Assembly: GCF_005884405.1 (NCBI RefSeq)
Contig: NZ_VCAO01000002.1
Location: 372,001 to 436,000 of the forward strand
Length of the DNA stretch: 64,000 nt
Direction of reading: 5' to 3'
Source: Qipengyuania marisflavi
GTDB taxonomy: Bacteria > Pseudomonadota > Alphaproteobacteria > Sphingomonadales > Sphingomonadaceae
The translations under genes and the position numbers were made by a program. Below the pieces are notes generated by a model. It was not told where the DNA came from and did not search any database. It was given only the letters and a program-made list of their open reading frames with translations. Positions 35,699 through 45,892 of this stretch are shown here, in pieces (position 1 is the stretch's first letter; every line of letters starts with the position of its first letter).

Positions 35699-38128
35699 GT
35701 GCCAGACCTTCCCATCCACACCGTCCTGCCCGAATTGCTGGACGCCTTGCGCGAACGCAGCGGCGCGGTGCTGGTGGCGCCTCCGGGGGCGGGCAAAACC
35801 ACGGCGGTCGCGCCTGCCCTGCTGGATCAGGAATGGTGTAGCGGGCTTGTCATCCTGACCAGCCCGCGCCGCGTCACCGCGCGCGCCGCGGCGGAGCGAA
35901 TGGCGCAGATGCTGGGGGAAAAGCCCGGTGAGACAGTCGGTTATCTGACGCGGCTGGACAGCAAACGCTCTGCCAAAACCCGAATTTTGGTGATGACAGA
36001 AGCAATTTTCGTCAACACCATTCTTGGCGATCCCGAACTTTCCGGCGTGTCTGCCGTGCTGTTCGACGAAGCGCATGAGCGGCATCTCGACAGCGACCTT
36101 GGGCTTGCGCTGGCCTTGGAAAGCCGCGCAGTGCTGCGCGAGGATTTGCGCGTGCTGGTCATGTCGGCAACCATTGATGGCGCGCGGTTTGCTGATCTGC
36201 TGGGCGGTGCGGCGCAGGCGATCGAGAGCGAGGGTCGGGCCTTTCCCTTGCGGATCGCATGGCAGGGATCGTCACCGGGCGTGCCGGTGGAAGACGCCAT
36301 GACGGCAGCCATTGTCACTGCGTGGCGCGCAGAGGATGGCGATATCCTCGCCTTCCTGCCCGGCGTTCGCGAGATTGAACGCACGCGCGAGCGTTTGGAA
36401 GCGCGGCTGGCCGAGGCTTTGGTGCTGCCGCTGCATGGTCAGGTTGATCCGGCGGCGCAGCGTGCGGCGATCCGGCGCGATTCGCAGGGACGGCGGCGGA
36501 TTGTACTGGCGACCGCCATTACCGAGACTTCGCTGACGCTGGACGGGGTTTCGGTGGTGGTGGACAGCGGATTGTCGCGCCGCGCCGAATTCGACCGCGC
36601 CGCTGGCACCACGCATCTTGTAACGCACCGCGCCAGTCAGGCTGCCGCTGCACAGCGCGCAGGCCGCGCCGCGCGGCAGGGGCCGGGTGTCGCCTACCGC
36701 CTGTGGGAGCAAGCCGGACACGCCGGGCGGCCCGCCTTCGATCCGCCCGAAATGCTCACTGCCGATCTTGCGCCGCTGGTGCTGGCGCTGGCGCAATGGG
36801 GCAGCGGCGATCCCGGCGCGCTGGGATGGCTGGACCCGCCGCCCGCCGCCTCAATCGCCGCTGCGCGCACGACATTGCAGGCATTGGAGGCGCTTGATGG
36901 CGAGGGCCGGATTACCGCGCGCGGCCGCCAGCTGGCCGAACTGCCGCTTGATCCGCAAGGTGCGGCCAGTGTGCTGTTCGGGGCGGAGCATGGTGCCGGG
37001 GAGCAGGCTGCACGGCTGGCGCTGTTGTTGCAGGAACGCGGGCTGGGCGGGCGCGGTGAGGATCTGGAAGCGCGGCTGGCGCGCTGGAACACCGACCGCA
37101 GCCCCCGCGCCGAGGCCAGCCGCAAGCTGGCAGCGCGCTGGGCCGACAAGGCGAATCGGCTGGTGGGCGGATCAGGAAAATCGGCCAATTCCGTTCCGCC
37201 TGCTGTCCTGTTGGGAGCAGGACGCCCCGAATTTATCGCCAAGCGCCGCGATGGCAGCGGCGAGCAATGGCTGACGGCGGGCGGGCGTGGGTTTATGCTT
37301 GATCCGACATCCCCGCTGGCGCGCGCGGATTTTCTCGTGATCGGCGATGCACAGGGTCAGGCCAAGGGCGCGCGCATCACCGCCGCTGCTGCTTTGGCGG
37401 AGGATGACCTGGAACGCTGGCTGGGTGATAGGATCCACCGCAATCAGGTTCTGCGCTGGACCGGATCGAGGGTAGAGGCCCGGCTGGAGCGGCGGCTGGG
37501 CGCGATCACGCTGGCGAGTGGTCCTGATCCGTCGCCTGATCCGCAAGCGATTGTGGATATCCTTGTGGAAAAAGCGATGGATAAGCTGGCGACAATTCTC
37601 CCGGCCAGCCTCACCGCGCGGGCGCATTACGCCGGGATAGCGGCTCTGGGGCATGATACGCTGGCGGGCAATACCGACCAATGGCTCGCCCCGCTGCTGT
37701 CCGGACGGCGCGATCTGGATTTGCCGCGCGGAAAATTGACCGAGGCGCTGCTGGGCCTGCTCGACTGGGATGCCCGCCAGCGGCTCGACCGGCGGGCCCC
37801 GCGTGAGTTCACCTCACCGGCGGGCACCACGCACATGATCGTCTATGAGGGCGATGATGCCCCCAGCGTCGAAGTGCGCGTGCAGGCGCTGTTCGGATTG
37901 GAGCGCCATCCAATGGTCGGCGACACGCCGCTGCTTCTCAAGCTGACCAGCCCCGCCGGACGCCCCTTGCAGGCGACTCGCGACTTGCCAGGTTTCTGGC
38001 GCGGCAGCTGGAATGATGTGCGCAAGGATATGAAAGGCCGCTATCCCAAACATCGCTGGCCCGAGGAACCGTGGAGCGAGCAGCCCAGTTTGAAAACGAA
38101 GAACGCCTTTTCACGAAGCCAAAGCTGA
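35699..38128 (+). CDS. hrpB: ATP-dependent helicase HrpB
   Basis: This DEAH-box helicase of 809 residues is close to the family's usual length. Motif I is APPGAGKTTAV, motif II DEAHER, motif III MSATIDG, motif V AITETSLTLDGV and motif VI QRAGRAARQGPG. The C-terminal HrpB domain follows (WLGDRIHRNQVLRW, DWDARQRLDRRAP, RYPKHRWPEEPW). Its biological role in alphaproteobacteria is unclear. The start codon is GTG. Confidence 0.93.
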   Translation: MPDLPIHTVLPELLDALRERSGAVLVAPPGAGKTTAVAPALLDQEWCSGLVILTSPRRVTARAAAERMAQMLGEKPGETVGYLTRLDSKRSAKTRILVMTEAIFVNTILGDPELSGVSAVLFDEAHERHLDSDLGLALALESRAVLREDLRVLVMSATIDGARFADLLGGAAQAIESEGRAFPLRIAWQGSSPGVPVEDAMTAAIVTAWRAEDGDILAFLPGVREIERTRERLEARLAEALVLPLHGQVDPAAQRAAIRRDSQGRRRIVLATAITETSLTLDGVSVVVDSGLSRRAEFDRAAGTTHLVTHRASQAAAAQRAGRAARQGPGVAYRLWEQAGHAGRPAFDPPEMLTADLAPLVLALAQWGSGDPGALGWLDPPPAASIAAARTTLQALEALDGEGRITARGRQLAELPLDPQGAASVLFGAEHGAGEQAARLALLLQERGLGGRGEDLEARLARWNTDRSPRAEASRKLAARWADKANRLVGGSGKSANSVPPAVLLGAGRPEFIAKRRDGSGEQWLTAGGRGFMLDPTSPLARADFLVIGDAQGQAKGARITAAAALAEDDLERWLGDRIHRNQVLRWTGSRVEARLERRLGAITLASGPDPSPDPQAIVDILVEKAMDKLATILPASLTARAHYAGIAALGHDTLAGNTDQWLAPLLSGRRDLDLPRGKLTEALLGLLDWDARQRLDRRAPREFTSPAGTTHMIVYEGDDAPSVEVRVQALFGLERHPMVGDTPLLLKLTSPAGRPLQATRDLPGFWRGSWNDVRKDMKGRYPKHRWPEEPWSEQPSLKTKNAFSRSQS

Positions 38129-38144
38129 CTTAAGGACCGCGCCC

Positions 38145-38423
38145 ATGGCAGCAAGAATTTACCAGCGACCGCAAAATGCAATGCAATCGGGCAAGGCGCG
38201 CACCGATGAATGGGTGCTCGAATTCGAGCAGTCCGAGGCGCGGCAGGCCGACCCCCTGATGGGCTGGAGCGGCAGCGCCGACACGCAGGCGCAGGTCATT
38301 CTTACCTTTCCTGACAAGGATGCGGCCAAGGCCTATGCAGCAAAGTATGGCATCGCCGCGCGGGTCCACGCCACGCCGCCGCACACGCTGAAACTACAGG
38401 CCTACGCCGACAATTTCCGCTAA
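38145..38423 (+). CDS. NDUFS4-like NADH dehydrogenase accessory subunit
   Basis: The 92 residues match the ETC complex I subunit family (ETC_C1_NDUFA4; the mitochondrial counterpart is NDUFS4). Features are ARIYQRPQNAMQSGKARTDEWVLEFE, DPLMGWSGSADTQAQVILTF and AAKAYAAKYGIAARV. The subunit sits on the peripheral arm of complex I and is found in alphaproteobacteria and mitochondria. It lies 16 bp after hrpB. Confidence 0.92.
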   Translation: MAARIYQRPQNAMQSGKARTDEWVLEFEQSEARQADPLMGWSGSADTQAQVILTFPDKDAAKAYAAKYGIAARVHATPPHTLKLQAYADNFR

Positions 38424-38495
38424 GCACGGCGCTCTCGCTATCGTGGGGCCACGCAAGTGTTGAAATGCCGCGCGACTCCCGCCATATGCGCCGCG

Positions 38496-38581
38496 GGAGT
38501 CGGTCGGACGTTTGCGTCCGCTAACCTGGTCAGGTCCGGAAGGAAGCAGCCACAACGGGTTGCGGCGGGTCGGCCGGCTCC
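38496..38581 (+). ncRNA. ffs: Signal recognition particle RNA (small 4.5S type)
   Basis: The conserved SRP apical domain is present (GTCAGGTCCGGAAGGAAGCA followed by GCCA). The outer helix GGAGTCGGTCG pairs fully, with G-U pairs, to CGGCCGGCTCC. The end is followed by CTAATTTTCC, a weak terminator tail. SRP RNA next to dnaX is a common bacterial arrangement. Confidence 0.95.
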
Positions 38582-38638
38582 TAATTTTCCCCAATCGCCC
38601 GCATGACATTTGGCCAAGCAGGTCCTACCTAACCGGGC

Positions 38639-40465
38639 ATGGGTGATTCACCGCAAGACACTGATGGCCTTCCATGGGAAAGCGCAGCGCAACAGCCCGC
38701 GCCGACGGCTGCCGAACTGGAGCAGGCAGGGCAGAACGCGCTGTTCGGCAATGCGCCCGAAGCGCCGCCGCCAGCAGAACCTGCTGTAGCTGAACCAGCC
38801 CCGCCCCCGGCGCCCGCTGCTGCGCCGCCACCTGCTTCAGCACCGACCCAGCCGTACCGCGTGCTGGCGCGCAAATACCGTCCTCAGACCTTTGCCGAAT
38901 TGATCGGACAGGATGCGATGGTCCGCACGCTGGCCAATGCCATCGCGCGCGAGCGGCTGGCCCATGCGTTTCTGATGACCGGCGTGCGCGGGGTGGGCAA
39001 GACCTCCACCGCACGGCTGATCGCCAAAGCGCTCAATTGCATCGGCCCCGACGGGCAGGGCGGACCAACCATCAGCCCCTGCGGCGAATGCGAACCCTGC
39101 GTTGCGATTGCCGAGGGGCGGCATATCGACGTCATCGAGATGGACGCCGCCAGCCACACCGGCGTGGACGACGTTCGAGAGATTATCGAAGCGGTGCGCT
39201 ATGCGGCGGTCAGCGCGCGTTACAAGATCTACATCATCGACGAAGTCCACATGCTCAGCCGCAACGCCTTCAACGCGCTGCTCAAGACGCTGGAAGAACC
39301 GCCCGCCCATGTAAAATTCCTGTTTGCCACTACCGAAGTCGACAAATTGCCGGTGACGGTGCTCAGCCGTACGCAGCGTTTCGACCTGCGGCGCATCCCG
39401 GTCGATCTGCTGCAATCGCACTTCGCTGAGATTTGCACCAAGGAAGGCGTCTCTGCAGAAGATGAGGCGCTGCACATCATCGCCAGCGCTGCCGAAGGGT
39501 CGGTGCGTGATGGCCTGTCGATCCTCGACCAGGCGATTGCCCATGCCGACATGGAAACCGAAGGCAAAGTGACCGCTGCACGCGTGCGTGACATGCTGGG
39601 GCTGGCCGACAAATCGGCGCAGCGGCGACTGCTCTCGCACATTCTGGAAGCCGATGCGCGTGCTTTGCTGGCGGCGGTGGACGAACAATATGCCTTGGGC
39701 GTCGAACCCTTGGCACTGCTGCGCGCCATGATGGATTTGACCCACCGGATCACCGTTGCACAAATCGCAGGCGGGGAGGGCGAGGCGCCGACCGCCGAAG
39801 AACGCGCGCAATTGGGCGAATGGGCGCAGCAGATGACGCCGGGACAGCTGCACCGGCTGTGGCAATTGCTGCTGAAGGGGCACGAGGAAGTGCGTCAGGC
39901 TCCAGATCCGCTGGTGTCGACTCGCATGGCGCTGCTGCGCGTGCTGCACGCCGCCGATTTGCCCGATCCGGGCGGGCTGGCGCGCAAGATCGAGGAATTG
40001 GCTCAGCGCGGTCCCGCGCCAGCGCCAGCGGCGGCAGCTGCTCCGGCTGAGGCCGCACCTGCGCCCAGCGCGGCGCTGTCATGGCGTGAACTGGTCGAGC
40101 AGGTGGAAGACGGCGGCAACCATCTCGCGGCCAGCCTGATGCGCCTTCAAATCCGCCCGATCACGATTGAACCGGGGAAGCTGCGTTTTACCCGCGCGGC
40201 GCAATTCGCCGATGACATTGCCCCGACCCTGCACGACGCGTTGATGGCGGTGACGGGCGACCGTTGGCAGCTGGAAGAAGCGCGCGATGAAGAGGGGCAG
40301 CCCACGCTGGTGGAGCAGGCCGAGACAGACCGCGCCGCCGCCGAACAGAAAATCCGCGATCACCCCTTGGTAAAGGCCGGCCTTGCCGCCTTTCCCGATG
40401 CCGAATTAATCACCGAAACCGACTCCCCCCTGCGGCGCGAAGTGCCGTGGAGCCGCAAAGCCTGA
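38639..40465 (+). CDS. dnaX: DNA polymerase III subunit gamma/tau
   Basis: This is the clamp-loader ATPase of the replisome, 608 residues. An Ala/Pro-rich N-terminal extension (about 1-70) precedes the AAA+ core YRVLARKYRPQTFAELIGQ, with Walker A TGVRGVGKTSTARL, a zinc module (LNC ... CGECEPC), Walker B KIYIIDEVHMLS, SRC-type TQRFDLRRI and the sensor 2 region EGSVRDGLSILDQA. An Ala/Pro linker and the tau C-terminal domain follow. I see no A-run suitable for the frameshift that makes gamma in E. coli. It forms an operon with ybaB. Confidence 0.95.
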   Translation: MGDSPQDTDGLPWESAAQQPAPTAAELEQAGQNALFGNAPEAPPPAEPAVAEPAPPPAPAAAPPPASAPTQPYRVLARKYRPQTFAELIGQDAMVRTLANAIARERLAHAFLMTGVRGVGKTSTARLIAKALNCIGPDGQGGPTISPCGECEPCVAIAEGRHIDVIEMDAASHTGVDDVREIIEAVRYAAVSARYKIYIIDEVHMLSRNAFNALLKTLEEPPAHVKFLFATTEVDKLPVTVLSRTQRFDLRRIPVDLLQSHFAEICTKEGVSAEDEALHIIASAAEGSVRDGLSILDQAIAHADMETEGKVTAARVRDMLGLADKSAQRRLLSHILEADARALLAAVDEQYALGVEPLALLRAMMDLTHRITVAQIAGGEGEAPTAEERAQLGEWAQQMTPGQLHRLWQLLLKGHEEVRQAPDPLVSTRMALLRVLHAADLPDPGGLARKIEELAQRGPAPAPAAAAAPAEAAPAPSAALSWRELVEQVEDGGNHLAASLMRLQIRPITIEPGKLRFTRAAQFADDIAPTLHDALMAVTGDRWQLEEARDEEGQPTLVEQAETDRAAAEQKIRDHPLVKAGLAAFPDAELITETDSPLRREVPWSRKA

Positions 40466-40477
40466 AGGACAGACACG

Positions 40478-40816
40478 ATGCAATCAATGGAAGAAATGAT
40501 CGCCGCCGCACAGAAAGCTGCCGAGACGATCCAGACGCAGATGACCGAAGCACAGGCCAAGCTCGACACGCTCGAAGTTGAAGGCAGCTCGGGCGGCGGA
40601 TTGGTCAAGGTTCGCGCCAGCGCGCGGGGTCGGATCATGGGCGTGTCGATCGACGACAGCCTGATGAAGCCCGAAGAAAAGCAAATGCTTGAAGATCTTG
40701 TGACCGCGGCGCTGAACGATGCGCGCAGCAAGGCGGATCAGGTTTCCGGCGAAGAAATGACCAAGATCCAGCAGGGCATCGGCCTGCCGCCGGGGATGAC
40801 GATACCGGGCCTGTAA
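40478..40816 (+). CDS. YbaB/EbfC nucleoid-associated protein
   Basis: This DNA-binding protein of 112 residues has the family pattern: an N-terminal helix (MEEMIAAAQKAAETIQTQMTEAQAKLDTLEVEGSSGGGLVKV), a beta segment and SIDDSLMKPEEKQMLEDLVTAALNDARSKA, ending GLPPGMTIPGL. It lies 12 bp after dnaX. The recR gene that usually follows is missing here. Confidence 0.94.
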   Translation: MQSMEEMIAAAQKAAETIQTQMTEAQAKLDTLEVEGSSGGGLVKVRASARGRIMGVSIDDSLMKPEEKQMLEDLVTAALNDARSKADQVSGEEMTKIQQGIGLPPGMTIPGL

Positions 40817-40914
40817 TCGCACGCAACGCCAGTTTCGGTTGCGAGGCCAGATGGTTATGATAAATCCTGCGGCACGGCGGCGTGATCCACTGCGCCGCTT
40901 GGGGAGTTAGCGTC

Positions 40915-41568
40915 ATGCTCAAAAATCCTTCAGCACTTCCTGGGCTTGGTAATTCGAGGCAATCCGGCCAGCCTATGATGTACCGCCACGCGCGGTCATT
41001 GGTGGGCAAGCCGATTGGACTGGTGCCCGATTTCATCACCGAGGCAGAGCGCAAGCAATTGCTCAAATTCGCCAGCGCCCCCAATGCACCGTGGGAGCTG
41101 TATCTGCCCAAGACCGATGTCTGGCGCGGGCGGATGATCAATCCGCGTTCAATGCCGCCCAAGATGCTGACGCTGATGGAAAGGATCCGCACCCGCACCG
41201 CCAGCCACATCAAGGCGGATTACGGGATCACCGACCCGATCTACGCCGATACGCTGCAATTGGTGCGATGGCGTCCGGGCGATGATCAGGCGGCCCATGC
41301 CGATTGCGAGGAGCCCGATGGGCGTCCCAATCAAACGCCGTGGCGGGCCTTTGCCTCGATCATCTATCTGAATGACGAATATGAAGGCGGGGCGATCCAT
41401 TTCCCCAAGCTTGGCCTCCGTCCCGAACTCAAGCCCGGCCTGTTGGCCTATTTCCCCTCGACTGCGGATTACCTCCACGGCGTGGAGAAGATTACAGCGG
41501 GCGCGCGCTACACCTTCAGCTGCTTTTATACCTTCGACCCGCGCCGGCACGACGGGCACGCGGTCTGA
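40915..41568 (+). CDS. 2-oxoglutarate-Fe(II) oxygenase (prolyl 4-hydroxylase-like)
   Basis: This double-stranded beta-helix dioxygenase of 217 residues has the iron ligands His-x-Asp in DDQAAHADCEE and the distal His in ADYLHGVEKI, with the 2OG-binding Arg in GARYTFSCFYTF. Members hydroxylate proteins or small molecules. The ATG at 40915 is preferred (GGGGAG eight bases upstream) over a GTG at 40882. It occupies the place of recR after ybaB. A second, partial member lies at the right edge of the window. Confidence 0.85.
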   Translation: MLKNPSALPGLGNSRQSGQPMMYRHARSLVGKPIGLVPDFITEAERKQLLKFASAPNAPWELYLPKTDVWRGRMINPRSMPPKMLTLMERIRTRTASHIKADYGITDPIYADTLQLVRWRPGDDQAAHADCEEPDGRPNQTPWRAFASIIYLNDEYEGGAIHFPKLGLRPELKPGLLAYFPSTADYLHGVEKITAGARYTFSCFYTFDPRRHDGHAV

Positions 41569-41693
41569 TCGCATTCGCAGCGACTTGCGGCTGCAATGAT
41601 CCACATTAGATTGTCCGGCGCGCGTTGCGAAGCGGGCGGCGCCTACCCATATTCGCAAGACTTGCCCGGCCCTGTGCCGCAAATGGAACCAAT

Positions 41694-44090
<2,397 letters not shown>

Positions 44091-44156
44091 ATCAGCGAAA
44101 ATCGTCCGATTGCCTGACATTAGGGATTGGTTTGTAGTGAGTTTTCGACAGTGCAC

Positions 44157-44217
44157 TGGCACCCTGCTGGCACCCTGCTGGCACCCTGCTGGCACCCTGC
44201 TGGCACCCTGCTGGCAC
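44157..44217 (+). repeat. 11-bp tandem repeat (TGGCACCCTGC x 5.5) between lon and hup
   Basis: Five perfect copies of TGGCACCCTGC (44157-44211) and a half copy TGGCAC (44212-44217) stand in the 293-bp gap between lon and hup. No base differs between copies, so expansion is recent or the unit is under selection. The period is one DNA helical turn. Each junction also has GG-N10-GC spacing as in sigma-54 promoters. The rest of the gap holds AT-rich sequence leading to the hup ribosome site (GAGGGGGG). No gene is seen in it. Confidence 0.95.
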
Positions 44218-44383
44218 GTGATGAATCCACGATTCACGATGATTTATGCGTCCAACCAACAAAAAAGCGCGATTTACTGCCGATTTTGGCTTTGACAGGA
44301 GCGCCAAAAGGCTCTCAATTCGCTCCATTCCGCAGAGCGATTCATTCTGCCATGGAAATTCAAAGACGAGGGGGGTTCAAAAT

Positions 44384-44656
44384 ATGAACAAGAACGATCT
44401 GATCAGTGCAGTTGCCGAAGCCAGTGGACTGTCGAAAAGTGATGCATCCGGCGCCGTAGAAGGCGTGTTTGATACAATCACCAAATCGCTGTCCAAGGGT
44501 GACGACGTGCGCCTGGTCGGGTTCGGGACATTTTCGGTCGCCAAGCGCAAGGCTTCGACCGGACGTAACCCGCGCACCGGCGAGCCAATGACGATCAAGG
44601 CATCGAACCAGCCCAAGTTCAAGGCTGGCAAGGGCCTGAAGGACGCGGTCAACTAA
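44384..44656 (+). CDS. hup: DNA-binding protein HU
   Basis: This 90-residue nucleoid protein dimerises and bends DNA. It starts MNKNDLISAVAEASGLSKSDA and has the beta-arm signature GFGTFSVAKRKASTGRNPRTG with the intercalating Pro in RNPRTGEPM. The ATG at 44384 follows a strong GAGGGGGG site; the frame to 44246 is leader. It follows lon with the tandem repeat in between. Confidence 0.97.
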   Translation: MNKNDLISAVAEASGLSKSDASGAVEGVFDTITKSLSKGDDVRLVGFGTFSVAKRKASTGRNPRTGEPMTIKASNQPKFKAGKGLKDAVN

Positions 44657-44680
44657 TTCCGCCACTTCCGACTGAGCATG

Positions 44681-44714
44681 AACGCCGCGCCTGCCATTCG
44701 GTAAGCGCGGCGTT
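44681..44714. terminator. Terminator between hup and rlmB (convergent)
   Basis: A perfect 10-bp stem (AACGCCGCGC / GCGCGGCGTT) with a 14-nt loop lies 24 bp after hup and 17 bp from the rlmB stop. The T tail is short (GCTTTGTCT) on the plus strand. Confidence 0.7.
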
Positions 44715-44731
44715 GCTTTGTCTGGAGCAGA

Positions 44732-45535
44732 CTATCCCGAGGTGTTGCGCGTCGCGGCGGCATAAAGCGCAACCGCAGCGGCGTTTGAGACATTCAGGCT
44801 CTCGATCGCATCGCTGATCGGCAGTTTGGCCAGCGCATCGCAGTGGCCTTCGATATTGTGCCGCATGCCTTCGCCCTCAGCCCCGAACACCAGCGCCACC
44901 GGGCCAATTGGCAGCGCGTCGGCCAGCGTCAGGTCGCAGGCGCCGGTCATGCCAATGCGCCAGTAGCCAGCCTCGGCAATCTGTTCGAGCGCGCGGGCCA
45001 GATTGACCACGCGCACCCACGGCACAGTTTCCAGCGCGCCGGACGCCGATTTGCCGACCACGCCGCCTTCTGGCGGTGCATGGCGGTCCTGGGTGACGAT
45101 TGCCGCCGCGCCAAACGCCGCAGCCGAGCGCAGGATCGCGCCGACATTGTGCGGATCGGTCACCTGATCGAGCACCACGATGGGACGGTCCGCCTCGCCC
45201 ACCAGCACTTCATCAAGGTGAATGTCCTCAAGCGGCGCACATTCCAGCACCAGACCCTGATGCGGCGCATCACGCGAAACCAGCCGCGCCAGATCAGCAG
45301 CTTCGGCATATTCCAGCGGGAAATCGGCTGGCAGTTCGCCATCAAGCGATTCAATGCCCTCCTTCGTCGCCCACAATTTGCGGTGGACACGTTCGGAGTT
45401 GTTCAGCGCCGCCTCGACCGCATGGCGGCCCCACAGGCGTACCTGACCAGTTCCTGCACGCCCGCTCCCGCGCCCGCCCTTCATCCGTCCTGCGCGCCCG
45501 CGTAGCGCCTTCTTGCGATCTGGCTTGGCCATCAT
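44732..45535 (-). CDS. rlmB: 23S rRNA 2'-O-methyltransferase RlmB (SpoU family)
   Basis: This SPOUT-class enzyme methylates the ribose of G2251 in 23S rRNA using SAM. A basic N-terminal tail (KPDRKKALRGRAGRMKGGRGSG) and the substrate-binding domain (LWGRHAVEAALNN) precede the knotted catalytic domain: VVLDQVTDPHNVGAILRSAAAFG, LVFGAEGEGMRH and LPISDAIESLNVSNAAAVALY. The start at 45535 gives about 267 residues; 45550 is also possible. The enzyme could be another SpoU member, but RlmB is the best match. Confidence 0.9.
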   Translation of the reverse strand: MMAKPDRKKALRGRAGRMKGGRGSGRAGTGQVRLWGRHAVEAALNNSERVHRKLWATKEGIESLDGELPADFPLEYAEAADLARLVSRDAPHQGLVLECAPLEDIHLDEVLVGEADRPIVVLDQVTDPHNVGAILRSAAAFGAAAIVTQDRHAPPEGGVVGKSASGALETVPWVRVVNLARALEQIAEAGYWRIGMTGACDLTLADALPIGPVALVFGAEGEGMRHNIEGHCDALAKLPISDAIESLNVSNAAAVALYAAATRNTSG

Positions 45536-45686
45536 CTTGTTCCGTTCCATCAACTGGCCATCAATTGGCCCGCGCCCTGTGCCAGCAGGCCCATTGACAG
45601 GCAAGCGCAGCTTCGCCAAAGGGGCGCCTCTCGGCTCGGCAGCCCAGCGCGGCTGCCATCATTTCTCACGAGAAATAGCCCTGTGT

Positions 45687-45772
45687 GGACAGGTGGCCGA
45701 GTGGTTAAAGGCAGCAGACTGTAAATCTGCCCGCGCAAGCGTACGCTGGTTCGAATCCAGCCCTGTCCACCA
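45687..45772 (+). tRNA. tRNA-Tyr (GUA), CCA encoded
   Basis: This class II tRNA has acceptor GGACAGG/CCTGTCC, D arm GGCCGAGTGGTTAAAGGC, anticodon loop ACTGTAAAT (GUA), a long variable arm (CCGCGCAAGCGTACG region) and T arm TGGTTCGAATCCA. Discriminator A is followed by encoded CCA. Its 3' end faces the AT-rich sulfatase-RTX gene. Confidence 0.97.
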
Positions 45773-45833
45773 TTGGCTTTCAAGCGTTGGCTGCGCTTAA
45801 CTTGCATGGATTTGGGTGCAAGATGCGCAAGGC

Positions 45834-45872
45834 CTGAGGCACCGCCACCTTAGCTTGCGAGCTGAGGCACCG
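45834..45872. repeat. 11-bp direct repeat CTGAGGCACCG
   Basis: Two perfect copies at 45834-45844 and 45862-45872 lie just after tRNA-Tyr and 21 bp before the end of the sulfatase-RTX gene. They may be parts of a transcript end or remnants of an insertion. A 6-bp hairpin (CTTGCA/TGCAAG) lies just before them. Confidence 0.4.
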
Positions 45873-45892
45873 TGCAGAATTGGCGAGACAAT

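Noticed and set aside
38837-39949. 370-codon minus-strand frame opposite dnaX
   Set aside because: A shadow frame of dnaX; composition (His/Gln/Arg-rich) is typical of antisense frames in high-GC DNA.
38639-40465. Programmed frameshift site in dnaX as in E. coli
   Set aside because: No A-AAA-AAG type slippery run or suitable hairpin was visible in the frame.
44157-44217. CRISPR array
   Set aside because: The 11-bp units are directly adjacent with no spacers; it is a simple tandem repeat.
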